NCBI RefSeq assembly: GCF_020283565.1
Contig: NC_060060.1
Location: 68,309,257 to 68,373,256 of the forward strand
Direction of reading: 5' to 3'
From: Trifolium pratense
Taxonomy: Eukaryota > Streptophyta > Magnoliopsida > Fabales > Fabaceae
DNA: 64,000 nucleotides
In this document: in pieces, positions 33,601 to 45,600 of the stretch
Position numbering within the stretch: the first letter of the stretch is position 1
Layout: every line of letters starts with the position of its first letter
The notes under the pieces: model-generated
What the model saw: only the letters and a program-made list of their open reading frames with translations
Told to the model about the DNA's origin: nothing
Database searches by the model: none
Program-made: the position numbers and the translations under genes

Positions 33601-36600
33601 CGTTTTTATGGCTTTTGACCAATTTTAGTGTTTGTAGTCGTTTTTATGGGTTTTGGCCAATTTTAGTGTTTGTAGTTGTTTTTATGGTTTTTGGCCTATT
33701 TTATGGTTTCTGACCAATTTTAGTGTTTGTAGTCGTTTTTATGAGTTTTGGCCAATTTTAGTGTTTGTAGTCGTTTTTATGGTTTTTGGCCAATTTTAGT
33801 GTTTGTAGTTGTTTTTATGGTATTTGGCGTATTTTAATGTTTGTAGTCCTTTTTATGGTTTTTGGCCAATTTTAGTGTTTGTAATCGTTTTTATGGTTTT
33901 TGGCCTATTTTAGGGTTGTTTTTATGGTTTTTGGCCAATTTTAGTGTTGATAGTTGTTTTTATGGATTTTGGCCAATTTTAGTGTTTGTAGTCGTTTTTA
34001 TGGTTTTTGGCCTATTTTAGGGTCGTTTTTATGGTTTTTGGCCAATTTTAGTGTTGGTAGTTGTTTTTATGGTATTTGGCGTATTTTAATGTTTGTAGTC
34101 CTTTTTTTGGATTTTGGCCAATTTTAGTGTTTGTAGTCGTTTTTATGGGTTATGGCCAATTTCAGTGTTTGTAATCGTTTTTATGGTTGTTGGCCTATTT
34201 TAGGGTCGTTTTTATGGTTTTTGGCCAATTTTAGTGTTGGTAGTTGTTTTTTTGGATTTTGGCCAATTTTAGTGTTTGTAGTCGTTTTTATGGTTTTTGG
34301 CCTATTTTAGGGTCGTTTTTATGGTTTTTGGCCAATTTTAGTGTTTGTAGTTGTTTTTATGGTATTTGGCGTATTTTAATGTTTGTAGTCCTTTTTATGG
34401 TTTTTGGCCAATTTTAGTGTTTGTAGTCGTTTTTATGGTTTTTGGCCTATTTTAGGGTCGTTTTTATGGTTTTTGACAAATTTTTGTGTTTGTAGTCGGT
34501 TTTATGGGTTTTGGCCAATTTTAGTGTTTGTAGTCGTTTTTATGGTTTTCGGCCAATTTTAGTGTTTGTAGTCGTTTTTATGGGTTATGGCCAATTTCAG
34601 TGTTTGTAATCGTTTTTATGGTTTTTGGCCTATTTTAGGGTCGTTTTTATGGTTTTTGGCCAATTTTAGTGTTGGTAGTTGTTTTTTTGGATTTTGGCCA
34701 ATTTTAGTGTTTGTAGTCGTTTTTATGGTTTTTGGCCTATTTTAGGGTCGTTTTTATGGTTTTTGGCCTATTTTAGAGTCGTTTTTATGGCTTTTGACCA
34801 ATTTTAGTGTTTGTAGTCGTTTTTATGGGTTTTGGCCAATTTTAGTGTTTGTAGTTGTTTTTATGGTTTTTGGCCTATTTTAGGGTCGTTTTTATGGTTT
34901 CTGACCAATTTTAGTGTTTGTAGTCGTTTTTATGAGTTTTGGCCAATTTTAGTGTTTGTAGTCGTTTTTATGGTTTTCGGCCAATTTTAGTGTTTGTAGT
35001 CGTTTTTATGGGTTATGGCCAATTTCAGTGTTTGTAATCGTTTTTATGGTTTTTGGCCTATTTTAGGGTCGTTTTTATGGTTTTTGGCCAATTTTAGTGT
35101 TGGTAGTTGTTTTTTTGGATTTTGGCCAATTTTAGTGTTTGTAGTCGTTTTTATGGTTTTTGGCCTATTTTAGGGTCGTTTTTATGGAATTTGGCCAATT
35201 TTAGTGTTTGTAGTCGTTTTTATGGTTTTTGGCCTATTTTAGGGTGGTTTGTATGGTTTTTGGCCAATTTTAGTGTTTCTAGTTGTTTTTATGGTTTTTG
35301 GCCTATTTTAATGTTTGTAGTCCTTTTTATGGTTTTTTGCCAATTTTAGTGTTTGTAGTCGTTTTTATGGTTTTTGGCCAATTTTAGGGTTGTTTTTTTG
35401 GTTTTTGACCAATTTTAGTGTTTGTAGTCGTTTTTATGAGTTTTGGCCAATTTTAGTGTTTGTAGTCGTTTTTATGGTTTTTGGCCAATTTTAGTGTTTG
35501 TAGTCGTTTTATGGTTTTTGGCCTATTTTAGGGTCGTTTTTATGGTTTTTGACCAATTTTAGTGTTTGTAGTCGTTTTTATGAGTTTTGGCCAATTTTAG
35601 TGTTTGTAGTCGTTTTATGGTTTTTGGCCTATTTTAGGGTCGTTTTTATGGTTTTTGACCAATTTTAGTGTTTGTAGTCGTTTTTATGGGTTATGGCCAA
35701 TTTCAGTGTTTGTAATCGTTTTTATGGTTGTTGGCCTATTTTAGGGTCGTTTTTATGGTTTTTGGCCAATTTTAGTGTTGGTAGTTGTTTTTTTGGATTT
35801 TGGCCAATTTTAGTGTTTGTAGTCGTTTTTATGGTTTTTGGCCTATTTTAGGGTCGTTTTTATGGTTTTTGGCCAATTTTAGTGTTTGTAGTCGTTTTAT
35901 GGTTTTTGGCCTATTTTTGGGTCGTTTTTATGGTTTTTGACCAATTTTAGTGTTTGTAGTCGTTTTTATGAGTTTTGGCCAATTTTAGTGTTTGTAGTCG
36001 TTTTTATGGTTTTTGGCCAATTTTAGTGTTTGTAGTCGTTTTATGTTTTTTGGCCTATTTTAGGGTCGTTTTTATGGTTTTTGACCAATTTTAGTGTTTG
36101 TAGTCGTTTTTATGAGTTTTGGCCAATTTTAGTGTTTGTAGTCGTTTTTATGGTTTTTGGCCAATTTTAGGGTCGTTTTTATGGTTTCTGACCAATTTTA
36201 GTGTTTGTAGTCGTTTTTATGAGTTTTGGCCAATTTTAGTGTTTGTAGTCGTTTTTATGGGTTATGGCCAATTTCAGTGTTTGTAATCGTTTTTATGGTT
36301 GTTGGCCTATTTTAGGGTCGTTTTTATGGTTTTTGGCCAATTTTAGGGTTGGTAGTTGTTTTTTTGGATTTTGGCCAATTTTAGTGTTTGTAGTCGTTTT
36401 TATGGTTTTTGGCCTATTTTAGGGTCGTTTTTATGGTTTTTGGCCAATTTTAGTGTTTGTAGTTGTTTTTATGGTATTTGGCGTATTTTAATGTTTGTAG
36501 TCCTTTTTATGGTTTTTGGCCAATTTTAGTGTTTGTAGTCGTTTTTATGGTTTTTGGCCTATTTTAGGGTCGTTTTTATGGTTTTTGACAAATTTTAGTG

Positions 36601-39600
36601 TTTGTAGTCGGTTTTATGGGTTTTGGCCAATTTTAGTGTTTGTAGTTGTTTTTATGGTTTTTTGCCTATTTTAGGGTCGTTTTATGGTTTTTGGCCTATT
36701 TTAGAGTCGTTTTTATGGCTTTTGACCAATTTTAGTGTTTGTAGTCGTTTTTATGGGTTTTGGCCAATTTTAGTGTTTGTAGTTGTTTTTATGGTTTTTG
36801 GCCTATTTTATGGTTTCTGACCAATTTTAGTGTTTGTAGTCGTTTTTATGAGTTTTGGCCAATTTTAGTGTTTGTAGTCGTTTTTATGGTTTTTGGCCAA
36901 TTTTAGTGTTTGTAGTTGTTTTTATGGTATTTGGCGTATTTTAATGTTTGTAGTCCTTTTTATGGTTTTTGGCCAATTTTAGTGTTTGTAATCGTTTTTA
37001 TGGTTTTTGGCCTATTTTAGGGTTGTTTTTATGGTTTTTGGCCAATTTTAGTGTTGATAGTTGTTTTTATGGGTTTTGGCCAATTTTAGTGTTTGTAGTC
37101 GTTTTTATGGTTTTTGGCCTATTTTAGGGTCGTTTTTATGGTTTTTGACAAATTTTAGTGTTTGTAGTCGGTTTTATGGGTTTTGGCCAATTTTAGTGTT
37201 TGTAGTTGTTTTTATGGTTTTTTGCCTATTTTAGGGTCGTTTTTATGGTTTTTGGCCTATTTTAGAGTCGTTTTTATGGCTTTTGACCAATTTTAGTGTT
37301 TGTAGTCGTTTTTATGGGTTTTGGCCAATTTTAGTGTTTGTAGTCGTTTTTATGGTTTTCGGCCAATTTTAGTGTTTGTAGTCGTTTTTATGGGTTATGG
37401 CCAATTTCAGTGTTTGTAATCGTTTTTATGGTTTTTGGCCTATTTTAGGGTCGTTTTTATGGTTTTTGGCCAATTTTAGTGTTGGTAGTTGTTTTTTTGG
37501 ATTTTGGCCAATTTTAGTGTTTGTAGTCGGTTTTATGGGTTTTGGCCAATTTTAGTGTTTGTAGTTGTTTTTATGGTTTTTTGCCTATTTTAGGGTCGTT
37601 TTTATGGTTTTTGGCCTATTTTAGAGTCGTTTTTATGGCTTTTGACCAATTTTAGTGTTTGTAGTCGTTTTTATGGGTTTTGGCCAATTTTAGTGTTTGT
37701 AGTCGTTTTTATGGGTTATGGCCAATTTTAGTGTTTGTAGTCGTTTTTATGGTTTTCGGCCAATTTTAGTGTTTGTAGTCGTTTTTATGGGTTATGGCCA
37801 ATTTCAGTGTTTGTAATCGTTTTTATGGTTTTTGGCCTATTTTAGGGTCGTTTTTATGGTTTTTGGCCAATTTTAGTGTTGGTAGTTGTTTTTTTGGATT
37901 TTGGCCAATTTTAGTGTTTGTAGTCGTTTTTATGGTTTTTGGCCTATTTTAGGGTCGTTTTTATGGTTTTTGGCCAATTTTAGTGTTTGTAGTCGTTTTA
38001 TGGTTTTTGGCCTATTTTAGGGTCGTTTTTATGGTTTTTGACCAATTTTAGTGTTTGTAGTCGTTTTTATGAGTTTTGGCCAATTTTAGTGTTTGTAGTC
38101 GTTTTTATGGTTTTTGGCCAATTTTAGTGTTTGTAGTCGTTTTATGGTTTTTGGCCTATTTTAGGGTCGTTTTTATGGTTTTTGACCAATTTTAGTGTTT
38201 GTAGTCGTTTTTATGAGTTTTGGCCAATTTTAGTGTTTGTAGTCGTTTTTATGGTTTTTGGCCAATTTTAGGGTCGTTTTTATGGTTTCTGACCAATTTT
38301 AGTGTTTGTAGTCGTTTTTATGAGTTTTGGCCAATTTTAGTGTTTGTAGTCGTTTTTATGGGTTATGGCCAATTTCAGTGTTTGTAATCGTTTTTATGGT
38401 TGTTGGCCTATTTTAGGGTCGTTTTTATGGTTTTTGGCCAATTTTAGTGTTGGTAGTTGTTTTTTTGGATTTTGGCCAATTTTAGTGTTTGTAGTCGTTT
38501 TTATGGGTTATGGCCAATTTCAGTGTTTGTAATCGTTTTTATGGTTGTTGGCCTATTTTAGGGTCGTTTTTATGGTTTTTGGCCAATTTTAGTGTTGGTA
38601 GTTGTTTTTTTGGATTTTGGCCAATTTTAGTGTTTGTAGTCGTTTTTATGGTTTTTGGCCTATTTTAGGGTCGTTTTTATGGTTTTTGGCCAATTTTAGT
38701 GTTTGTAGTTGTTTTTATGGTATTTGGCGTATTTTAATGTTTGTAGTCCTTTTTATGGTTTTTGGCCAATTTTAGTGTTTGTAGTCGTTTTTATGGTTTT
38801 TTGCCTATTTTAGGGTCGTTTTATGGTTTTTGGCCTATTTTAGAGTCGTTTTTATGGCTTTTGACCAATTTTAGTGTTTGTAGTCGTTTTTATGGGTTTT
38901 GGCCAATTTTAGTGTTTGTAGTTGTTTTTATGGTTTTTGGCCTATTTTATGGTTTCTGACCAATTTTAGTGTTTGTAGTCGTTTTTATGAGTTTTGGCCA
39001 ATTTTAGTGTTTGTAGTCGTTTTTATGGTATTTGGCGTATTTTAATGTTTGTAGTCCTTTTTATGGTTTTTGGCCTATTTTAGGGTCGTTTTTATGGTTT
39101 TTGACAAATTTTAGTGTTTGTAGTCGGTTTTATGGGTTTTGGCCAATTTTAGTGTTTGTAGTTGTTTTTATGGTTTTTTGCCTATTTTAGGGTCGTTTTA
39201 TGGTTTTTGGCCTATTTTAGAGTCGTTTTTATGGCTTTTGACCAATTTTAGTGTTTGTAGTCGTTTTTATGGGTTTTGGCCAATTTTAGTGTTTGTAGTT
39301 GTTTTTATGGTTTTTGGCCTATTTTATGGTTTCTGACCAATTTTAGTGTTTGTAGTCGTTTTTATGAGTTTTGGCCAATTTTAGTGTTTGTAGTCGTTTT
39401 TATGGTTTTTGGCCAATTTTAGTGTTTGTAGTTGTTTTTATGGTATTTGGCGTATTTTAATGTTTGTAGTCCTTGTTATGGTTTTTGGCCAATTTTAGTG
39501 TTTGTAATCGTTTTTATGGTTTTTGGCCTATTTTAGGGTTGTTTTTATGGTTTTTGGCCAATTTTAGTGTTGATAGTTGTTTTTATGGGTTTTGGCCAAT

Positions 39601-42600
39601 TTTAGTGTTTGTAGTCGTTTTTATGGTTTTTGGCCTATTTTAGGGTCGTTTTTATGGTTTTTGGCCAATTTTAGTGTTTGTAGTTTTTTTTATGGTATTT
39701 GGCGTATTTTAATGTTTGTAGTCCTTTTTATGGTTTTTGGCCAATTTTAGTGTTTGTAGTCGTTTTTATGGTTTTTGGCCTATTTTAGGGTCGTTTTTAT
39801 GGTTTTTGACAAATTTTAGTGTTTGTAGTCGGTTTTATGGGTTTTGGCCAATTTTAGTGTTTGTAGTTGTTTTTATGGTTTTTTGCCTATTTTAGGGTCG
39901 TTTTTATGGTTTTTGGCCTATTTTAGAGTCGTTTTTATGGCTTTTGACCAATTTTAGTGTTTGTAGTCGTTTTTATGGGTTTTGGCCAATTTTAGTGTTT
40001 GTAGTTGTTTTTATGGTTTTTGGCCTATTTTAGGGTCGTTTTTATGGTTTCTGACCAATTTTAGTGTTTGTAGTCGTTTTTATGAGTTTTGGCCAATTTT
40101 AGTGTTTGTAGTCGTTTTTATGGTTTTCGGCCAATTTTAGTGTTTGTAGTCGTTTTTATGGGTTTTGACCTATTTTAGGGTCGTTTTTATGGTTTTTGGC
40201 CAATTTTAGTGTTTGTAGTTGTTTTTATGGTATTTGGCGTATTTTAATGTTTGTAGTCCTTTTTATGGTTTTTGGCCAATTTTAGTGTTTGTAGTCGTTT
40301 TTATGGTTTTTAGCCTATTTTAGGGTCGTTTTTATGGTTTTTGACAAATTTTAGTGTTTGTAGTCGGTTTTATGGGTTTTGGCCAATTTTAGTGTTTGTA
40401 GTTGTTTTTATGGTTTTTTTGCCTATTTTAGGGTCGTTTTATTGTTTTTGGCCTATTTTAGAGTCGTTTTTATGGCTTTTGACTAATTTTAGTGTTTGTA
40501 GTCGTTTTTATGGGTTATGGCCAATTTCAGTGTTTGTAATCGTTTTTATGGTTGTTGGCCTATTTTAGGGTCGTTTTTATGGTTTTTAAATTTTAGTGTT
40601 GGTAGTTGTTTTTTTGGATTTTGGCCAATTTTAGTGTTTGTAGTCGTTTTTATGGGTTATGGCCAATTTCAGTGTTTGTAATCGTTTTTATGGTTGTTGG
40701 CCTATTTTAGGGTCGTTTTTATGGTTTTTGGCCAATTTTAGTGTTTGTAATCGTTTTTATGGTTTTTGGCCTATTTTAGGGTCGTTTTTATGGTTTTTGA
40801 CCAATTTTAGTGTTTGTAGTCGTTTTTATGGGTTATGGCCAATTTCAGTGTTTGTAATCGTTTTTATGGTTGTTGGCCTATTTTAGGGTCGTTTTTATGG
40901 TTTTTAAATTTTAGTGTTGGTAGTTGTTTTTTTGGATTTTGGCCAATTTTAGTGTTTGTAGTCGTTTTTATGGGTTATGGCCAATTTCAGTGTTTGTAAT
41001 CGTTTTTATGGTTGTTGGCCTATTTTAGGGTCGTTTTTATGGTTTTTGGCCAATTTTAGGGTTGGTAGTTGTTTTTTTGGATTTTGGCCAATTTTAGTGT
41101 TTGTAGTCGTTTTTATGGTTTTTGGCCTATTTTAGGGTCGTTTTTATGGTTTTTGGCCAATTTTAGTGTTTGTAGTTGTTTTTATGGTATTTGGCGTATT
41201 TTAATGTTTGTAGTCCTTTTTATGGTTTTTGGCCAATTTTAGTGTTTGTAGTCGTTTTTATGGTTTTTGGCCTATTTTAGGGTCGTTTTTATGGTTTTTG
41301 ACAAATTTTAGTGTTTGTAGTCGGTTTTATGGGTTTTGGCCAATTTTAGTGTTTGTAGTTGTTTTTATGGTTTTTTGCCTATTTTAGGGTCGTTTTATGG
41401 TTTTTGGCCTATTTTAGAGTCGTTTTTATGGCTTTTGACCAATTTTAGTGTTTGGAGTCGTTTTTATGGGTTTTGGCCAATTTTAGTGTTTGTAGTTGTT
41501 TTTATGGTTTTTGGCCTATTTTATGGTTTCTGACCAATTTTAGTGTTTGTAGTCGTTTTTATGAGTTTTGGCCAATTTTAGTGTTTGTAGTCGTTTTTAT
41601 GGTTTTTGGCCAATTTTAGTGTTTGTAGTTGTTTTTATGGTATTTGGCGTATTTTAATGTTTGTAGTCCTTTTTATGGTTTTTGGCCAATTTTAGTGTTT
41701 GTAATCGTTTTTATGGTTTTTGGCCTATTTTAGGGTTGTTTTTATGGTTTTTGGCCAATTTTAGTGTTGATAGTTGTTTTTATGGTTTTTGGCCAATTTT
41801 AGTGTTTGTAGTCGTTTTTATGGTTTTTGGCCTATGTTAGGGTCGTTTTTATGGTTTTTGACAAATTTTAGTGTTTGTAGTCGGTTTTATGGGTTTTGGC
41901 CAATTTTAGTGTTTGTAGTTGTTTTTATGGTTTTTTGCCTATTTTAGGGTCGTTTTTATGGTTTTTGGCCTATTTTAGAGTCGTTTTTATGGCTTTTGAC
42001 CAATTTTAGTGTTTGTAGTCGTTTTTATGGGTTTTGGCCAATTTTAGTGTTTGTAGTTGTTTTTATGGTTTTTGGCCTATTTTAGGGTCGTTTTTATGGT
42101 TTCTGACCAATTTTAGTGTTTGTAGTCGTTTTTATGAGTTTTGGCCAATTTTAGTGTTTGTAGTCGTTTTTATGGTTTTCGGCCAATTTTAGTGTTTGTA
42201 GTCGTTTTTATGGGTTATGGCCAATTTCAGTGTTTGTAATCGTTTTTATGGTTTTTGGCCTATTTTAGGGTCGTTTTTATGGTTTTTGGCCAATTTTAGT
42301 GTTGGTAGTTGTTTTTTTGGATTTTGGCCAATTTTAGTGTTTGTAGTCGTTTTTATGGGTTTTGGCCTATTTTAGGGTCGTTTTTATGGTTTTTGGCCAA
42401 TTTTAGTGTTTGTAGTTGTTTTTATGGTATTTGGCGTATTTTAATGTTTGTAGTCCTTTTTATGGTTTTTGGCCAATTTTAGTGTTTGTAGTCGTTTTTA
42501 TGGTTTTTGGCCTATTTTAGGGTCGTTTTTATGGTTTTTGACAAATTTTAGTGTTTGTAGTCGGTTTTATGGGTTTTGGCCAATTTTAGTGTTTGTAGTT

Positions 42601-45600
42601 GTTTTTATGGTTTTTTGCCTATTTTAGGGTCGTTTTATGGTTTTTGGCCTATTTTAGAGTCGTTTTTATGGCTTTTGACCAATTTTAGTGTTTGTAGTCG
42701 TTTTTATGGGTTATGGCCAATTTCAGTGTTTGTAATCGTTTTTATGGTTGTTGGCCTATTTTAGGGTCGTTTTTATGGTTTTTAAATTTTAGTGTTGGTA
42801 GTTGTTTTTTTGGATTTTGGCCAATTTTAGTGTTTGTAGTCGTTTTTATGGGTTATGGCCAATTTCAGTGTTTGTAATCGTTTTTATGGTTGTTGGCCTA
42901 TTTTAGGGTCGTTTTTATGGTTTTTGGCCAATTTTAGTGTTTGTAATCGTTTTTATGGTTTTTGGCCTATTTTAGGGTCGTTTTTATGGTTTTTGACCAA
43001 TTTTAGTGTTTGTAGTCGTTTTTATGGGTTATGGCCAATTTCAGTGTTTGTAATCGTTTTTATGGTTGTTGGCCTATTTTAGGGTCGTTTTTATGGTTTT
43101 TAAATTTTAGTGTTGGTAGTTGTTTTTTTGGATTTTGGCCAATTTTAGTGTTTGTAGTCGTTTTTATGGGTTATGGCCAATTTCAGTGTTTGTAATCGTT
43201 TTTATGGTTGTTGGCCTATTTTAGGGTCGTTTTTATGGTTTTTGGCCAATTTTAGGGTTGGTAGTTGTTTTTTTGGATTTTGGCCAATTTTAGTGTTTGT
43301 AGTCGTTTTTATGGTTTTTGGCCTATTTTAGGGTCGTTTTTATGGTTTTTGGCCAATTTTAGTGTTTGTAGTTGTTTTTATGGTATTTGGCGTATTTTAA
43401 TGTTTGTAGTCCTTTTTATGGTTTTTGGCCAATTTTAGTGTTTGTAGTCGTTTTTATGGTTTTTGGCCTATTTTAGGGTCGTTTTTATGGTTTTTGACAA
43501 ATTTTAGTGTTTGTAGTCGGTTTTATGGGTTTTGGCCAATTTTAGTGTTTGTAGTTGTTTTTATGGTTTTTTGCCTATTTTAGGGTCGTTTTATGGTTTT
43601 TGGCCTATTTTAGAGTCGTTTTTATGGCTTTTGACCAATTTTAGTGTTTGTAGTCGTTTTTATGGGTTTTGGCCAATTTTAGTGTTTGTAGTTGTTTTTA
43701 TGGTTTTTGGCCTATTTTATGGTTTCTGACCAATTTTAGTGTTTGTAGTCGTTTTTATGAGTTTTGGCCAATTTTAGTGTTTGTAGTCGTTTTTATGGTT
43801 TTTGGCCAATTTTAGTGTTTGTAGTTGTTTTTATGGTATTTGGCGTATTTTAATGTTTGTAGTCCTTTTTATGGTTTTTGGCCAATTTTAGTGTTTGTAA
43901 TCGTTTTTATGGTTTTTGGCCTATTTTAGGGTTGTTTTTATGGTTTTTGGCCAATTTTAGTGTTGATAGTTGTTTTTATGGGTTTTGGCCAATTTTAGTG
44001 TTTGTAGTCGTTTTTATGGTTTTTGGCCTATTTTAGGGTCGTTTTTATGGTTTTTGGCCAATTTTAGTGTTTGTAGTTTTTTTTATGGTATTTGGCGTAT
44101 TTTAATGTTTGTAGTCCTTTTTATGGTTTTTGGCCAATTTTAGTGTTTGTAGTCGTTTTTATGGTTTTTGGCCTATTTTAGGGTCGTTTTTATGGTTTTT
44201 GACAAATTTTAGTGTTTGTAGTCGGTTTTATGGGTTTTGGCCAATTTTAGTGTTTGTAGTTGTTTTTATGGTTTTTTGCCTATTTTAGGGTCGTTTTTAT
44301 GGTTTTTGGCCTATTTTAGAGTCGTTTTTATGGCTTTTGACCAATTTTAGTGTTTGTAGTCGTTTTTATGGGTTTTGGCCAATTTTAGTGTTTGTAGTTG
44401 TTTTTATGGTTTTTGGCCTATTTTAGGGTCGTTTTTATGGTTTCTGACCAATTTTAGTGTTTGTAGTCGTTTTTATGAGTTTTGGCCAATTTTAGTGTTT
44501 GTAGTCGTTTTTATGGTTTTCGGCCAATTTTAGTGTTTGTAGTCGTTTTTATGGGTTATGGCCAATTTCAGTGTTTGTAATCGTTTTTATGGTTTTTGGC
44601 CTATTTTAGGGTCGTTTTTATGGTTTTTGGCCAATTTTAGTGTTGGTAGTTGTTTTTTTGGATTTTGGCCAATTTTAGTGTTTGTAGTCGTTTTTATGGG
44701 TTTTGGCCTATTTTAGGGTCGTTTTTATGGTTTTTGGCCAATTTTAGTGTTTGTAGTTGTTTTTATGGTATTTGGCGTATTTTAATGTTTGTAGTCCTTT
44801 TTATGGTTTTTGGCCAATTTTAGTGTTTGTAGTCGTTTTTATGGTTTTTGGCCTATTTTAGGGTCGTTTTTATGGTTTTTGACAAATTTTAGTGTTTGTA
44901 GTCGGTTTTATGGGTTTTGGCCAATTTTAGTGTTTGTAGTTGTTTTTATGGTTTTTTGCCTATTTTAGGGTCGTTTTATGGTTTTTGGCCTATTTTAGAG
45001 TCGTTTTTATGGCTTTTGACCAATTTTAGTGTTTGTAGTCGTTTTTATGGGTTTTGGCCAATTTTAGTGTTTGTAGTTGTTTTTATGGTTTTTGGCCTAT
45101 TTTATGGTTTCTGACCAATTTTAGTGTTTGTAGTCGTTTTTATGAGTTTTGGCCAATTTTAGTGTTTGTAGTCGTTTTTATGGTTTTTGGCCAATTTTAG
45201 TGTTTGTAGTTGTTTTTATGGTATTTGGCGTATTTTAATGTTTGTAGTCCTTTTTATGGTTTTTGGCCAATTTTAGTGTTTGTAGTCGTTTTTATGGTTT
45301 TTGGCCAATTTTAGTGTTTGTAGTCGTTTTATGGTTTTTGGCCTATTTTAGGGTCGTTTTTATGGTTTTTGACCAATTTTAGTGTTTGTAGTCGTTTTTA
45401 TGAGTTTTGGCCAATTTTAGTGTTTGTAGTCGTTTTTATGGTTTTTGGCCAATTTTAGGGTCGTTTTTATGGTTTCTGACCAATTTTAGTGTTTGTAGTC
45501 GTTTTTATGAGTTTTGGCCAATTTTAGTGTTTGTAGTCGTTTTTATGGGTTATGGCCAATTTCAGTGTTTGTAATCGTTTTTATGGTTGTTGGCCTATTT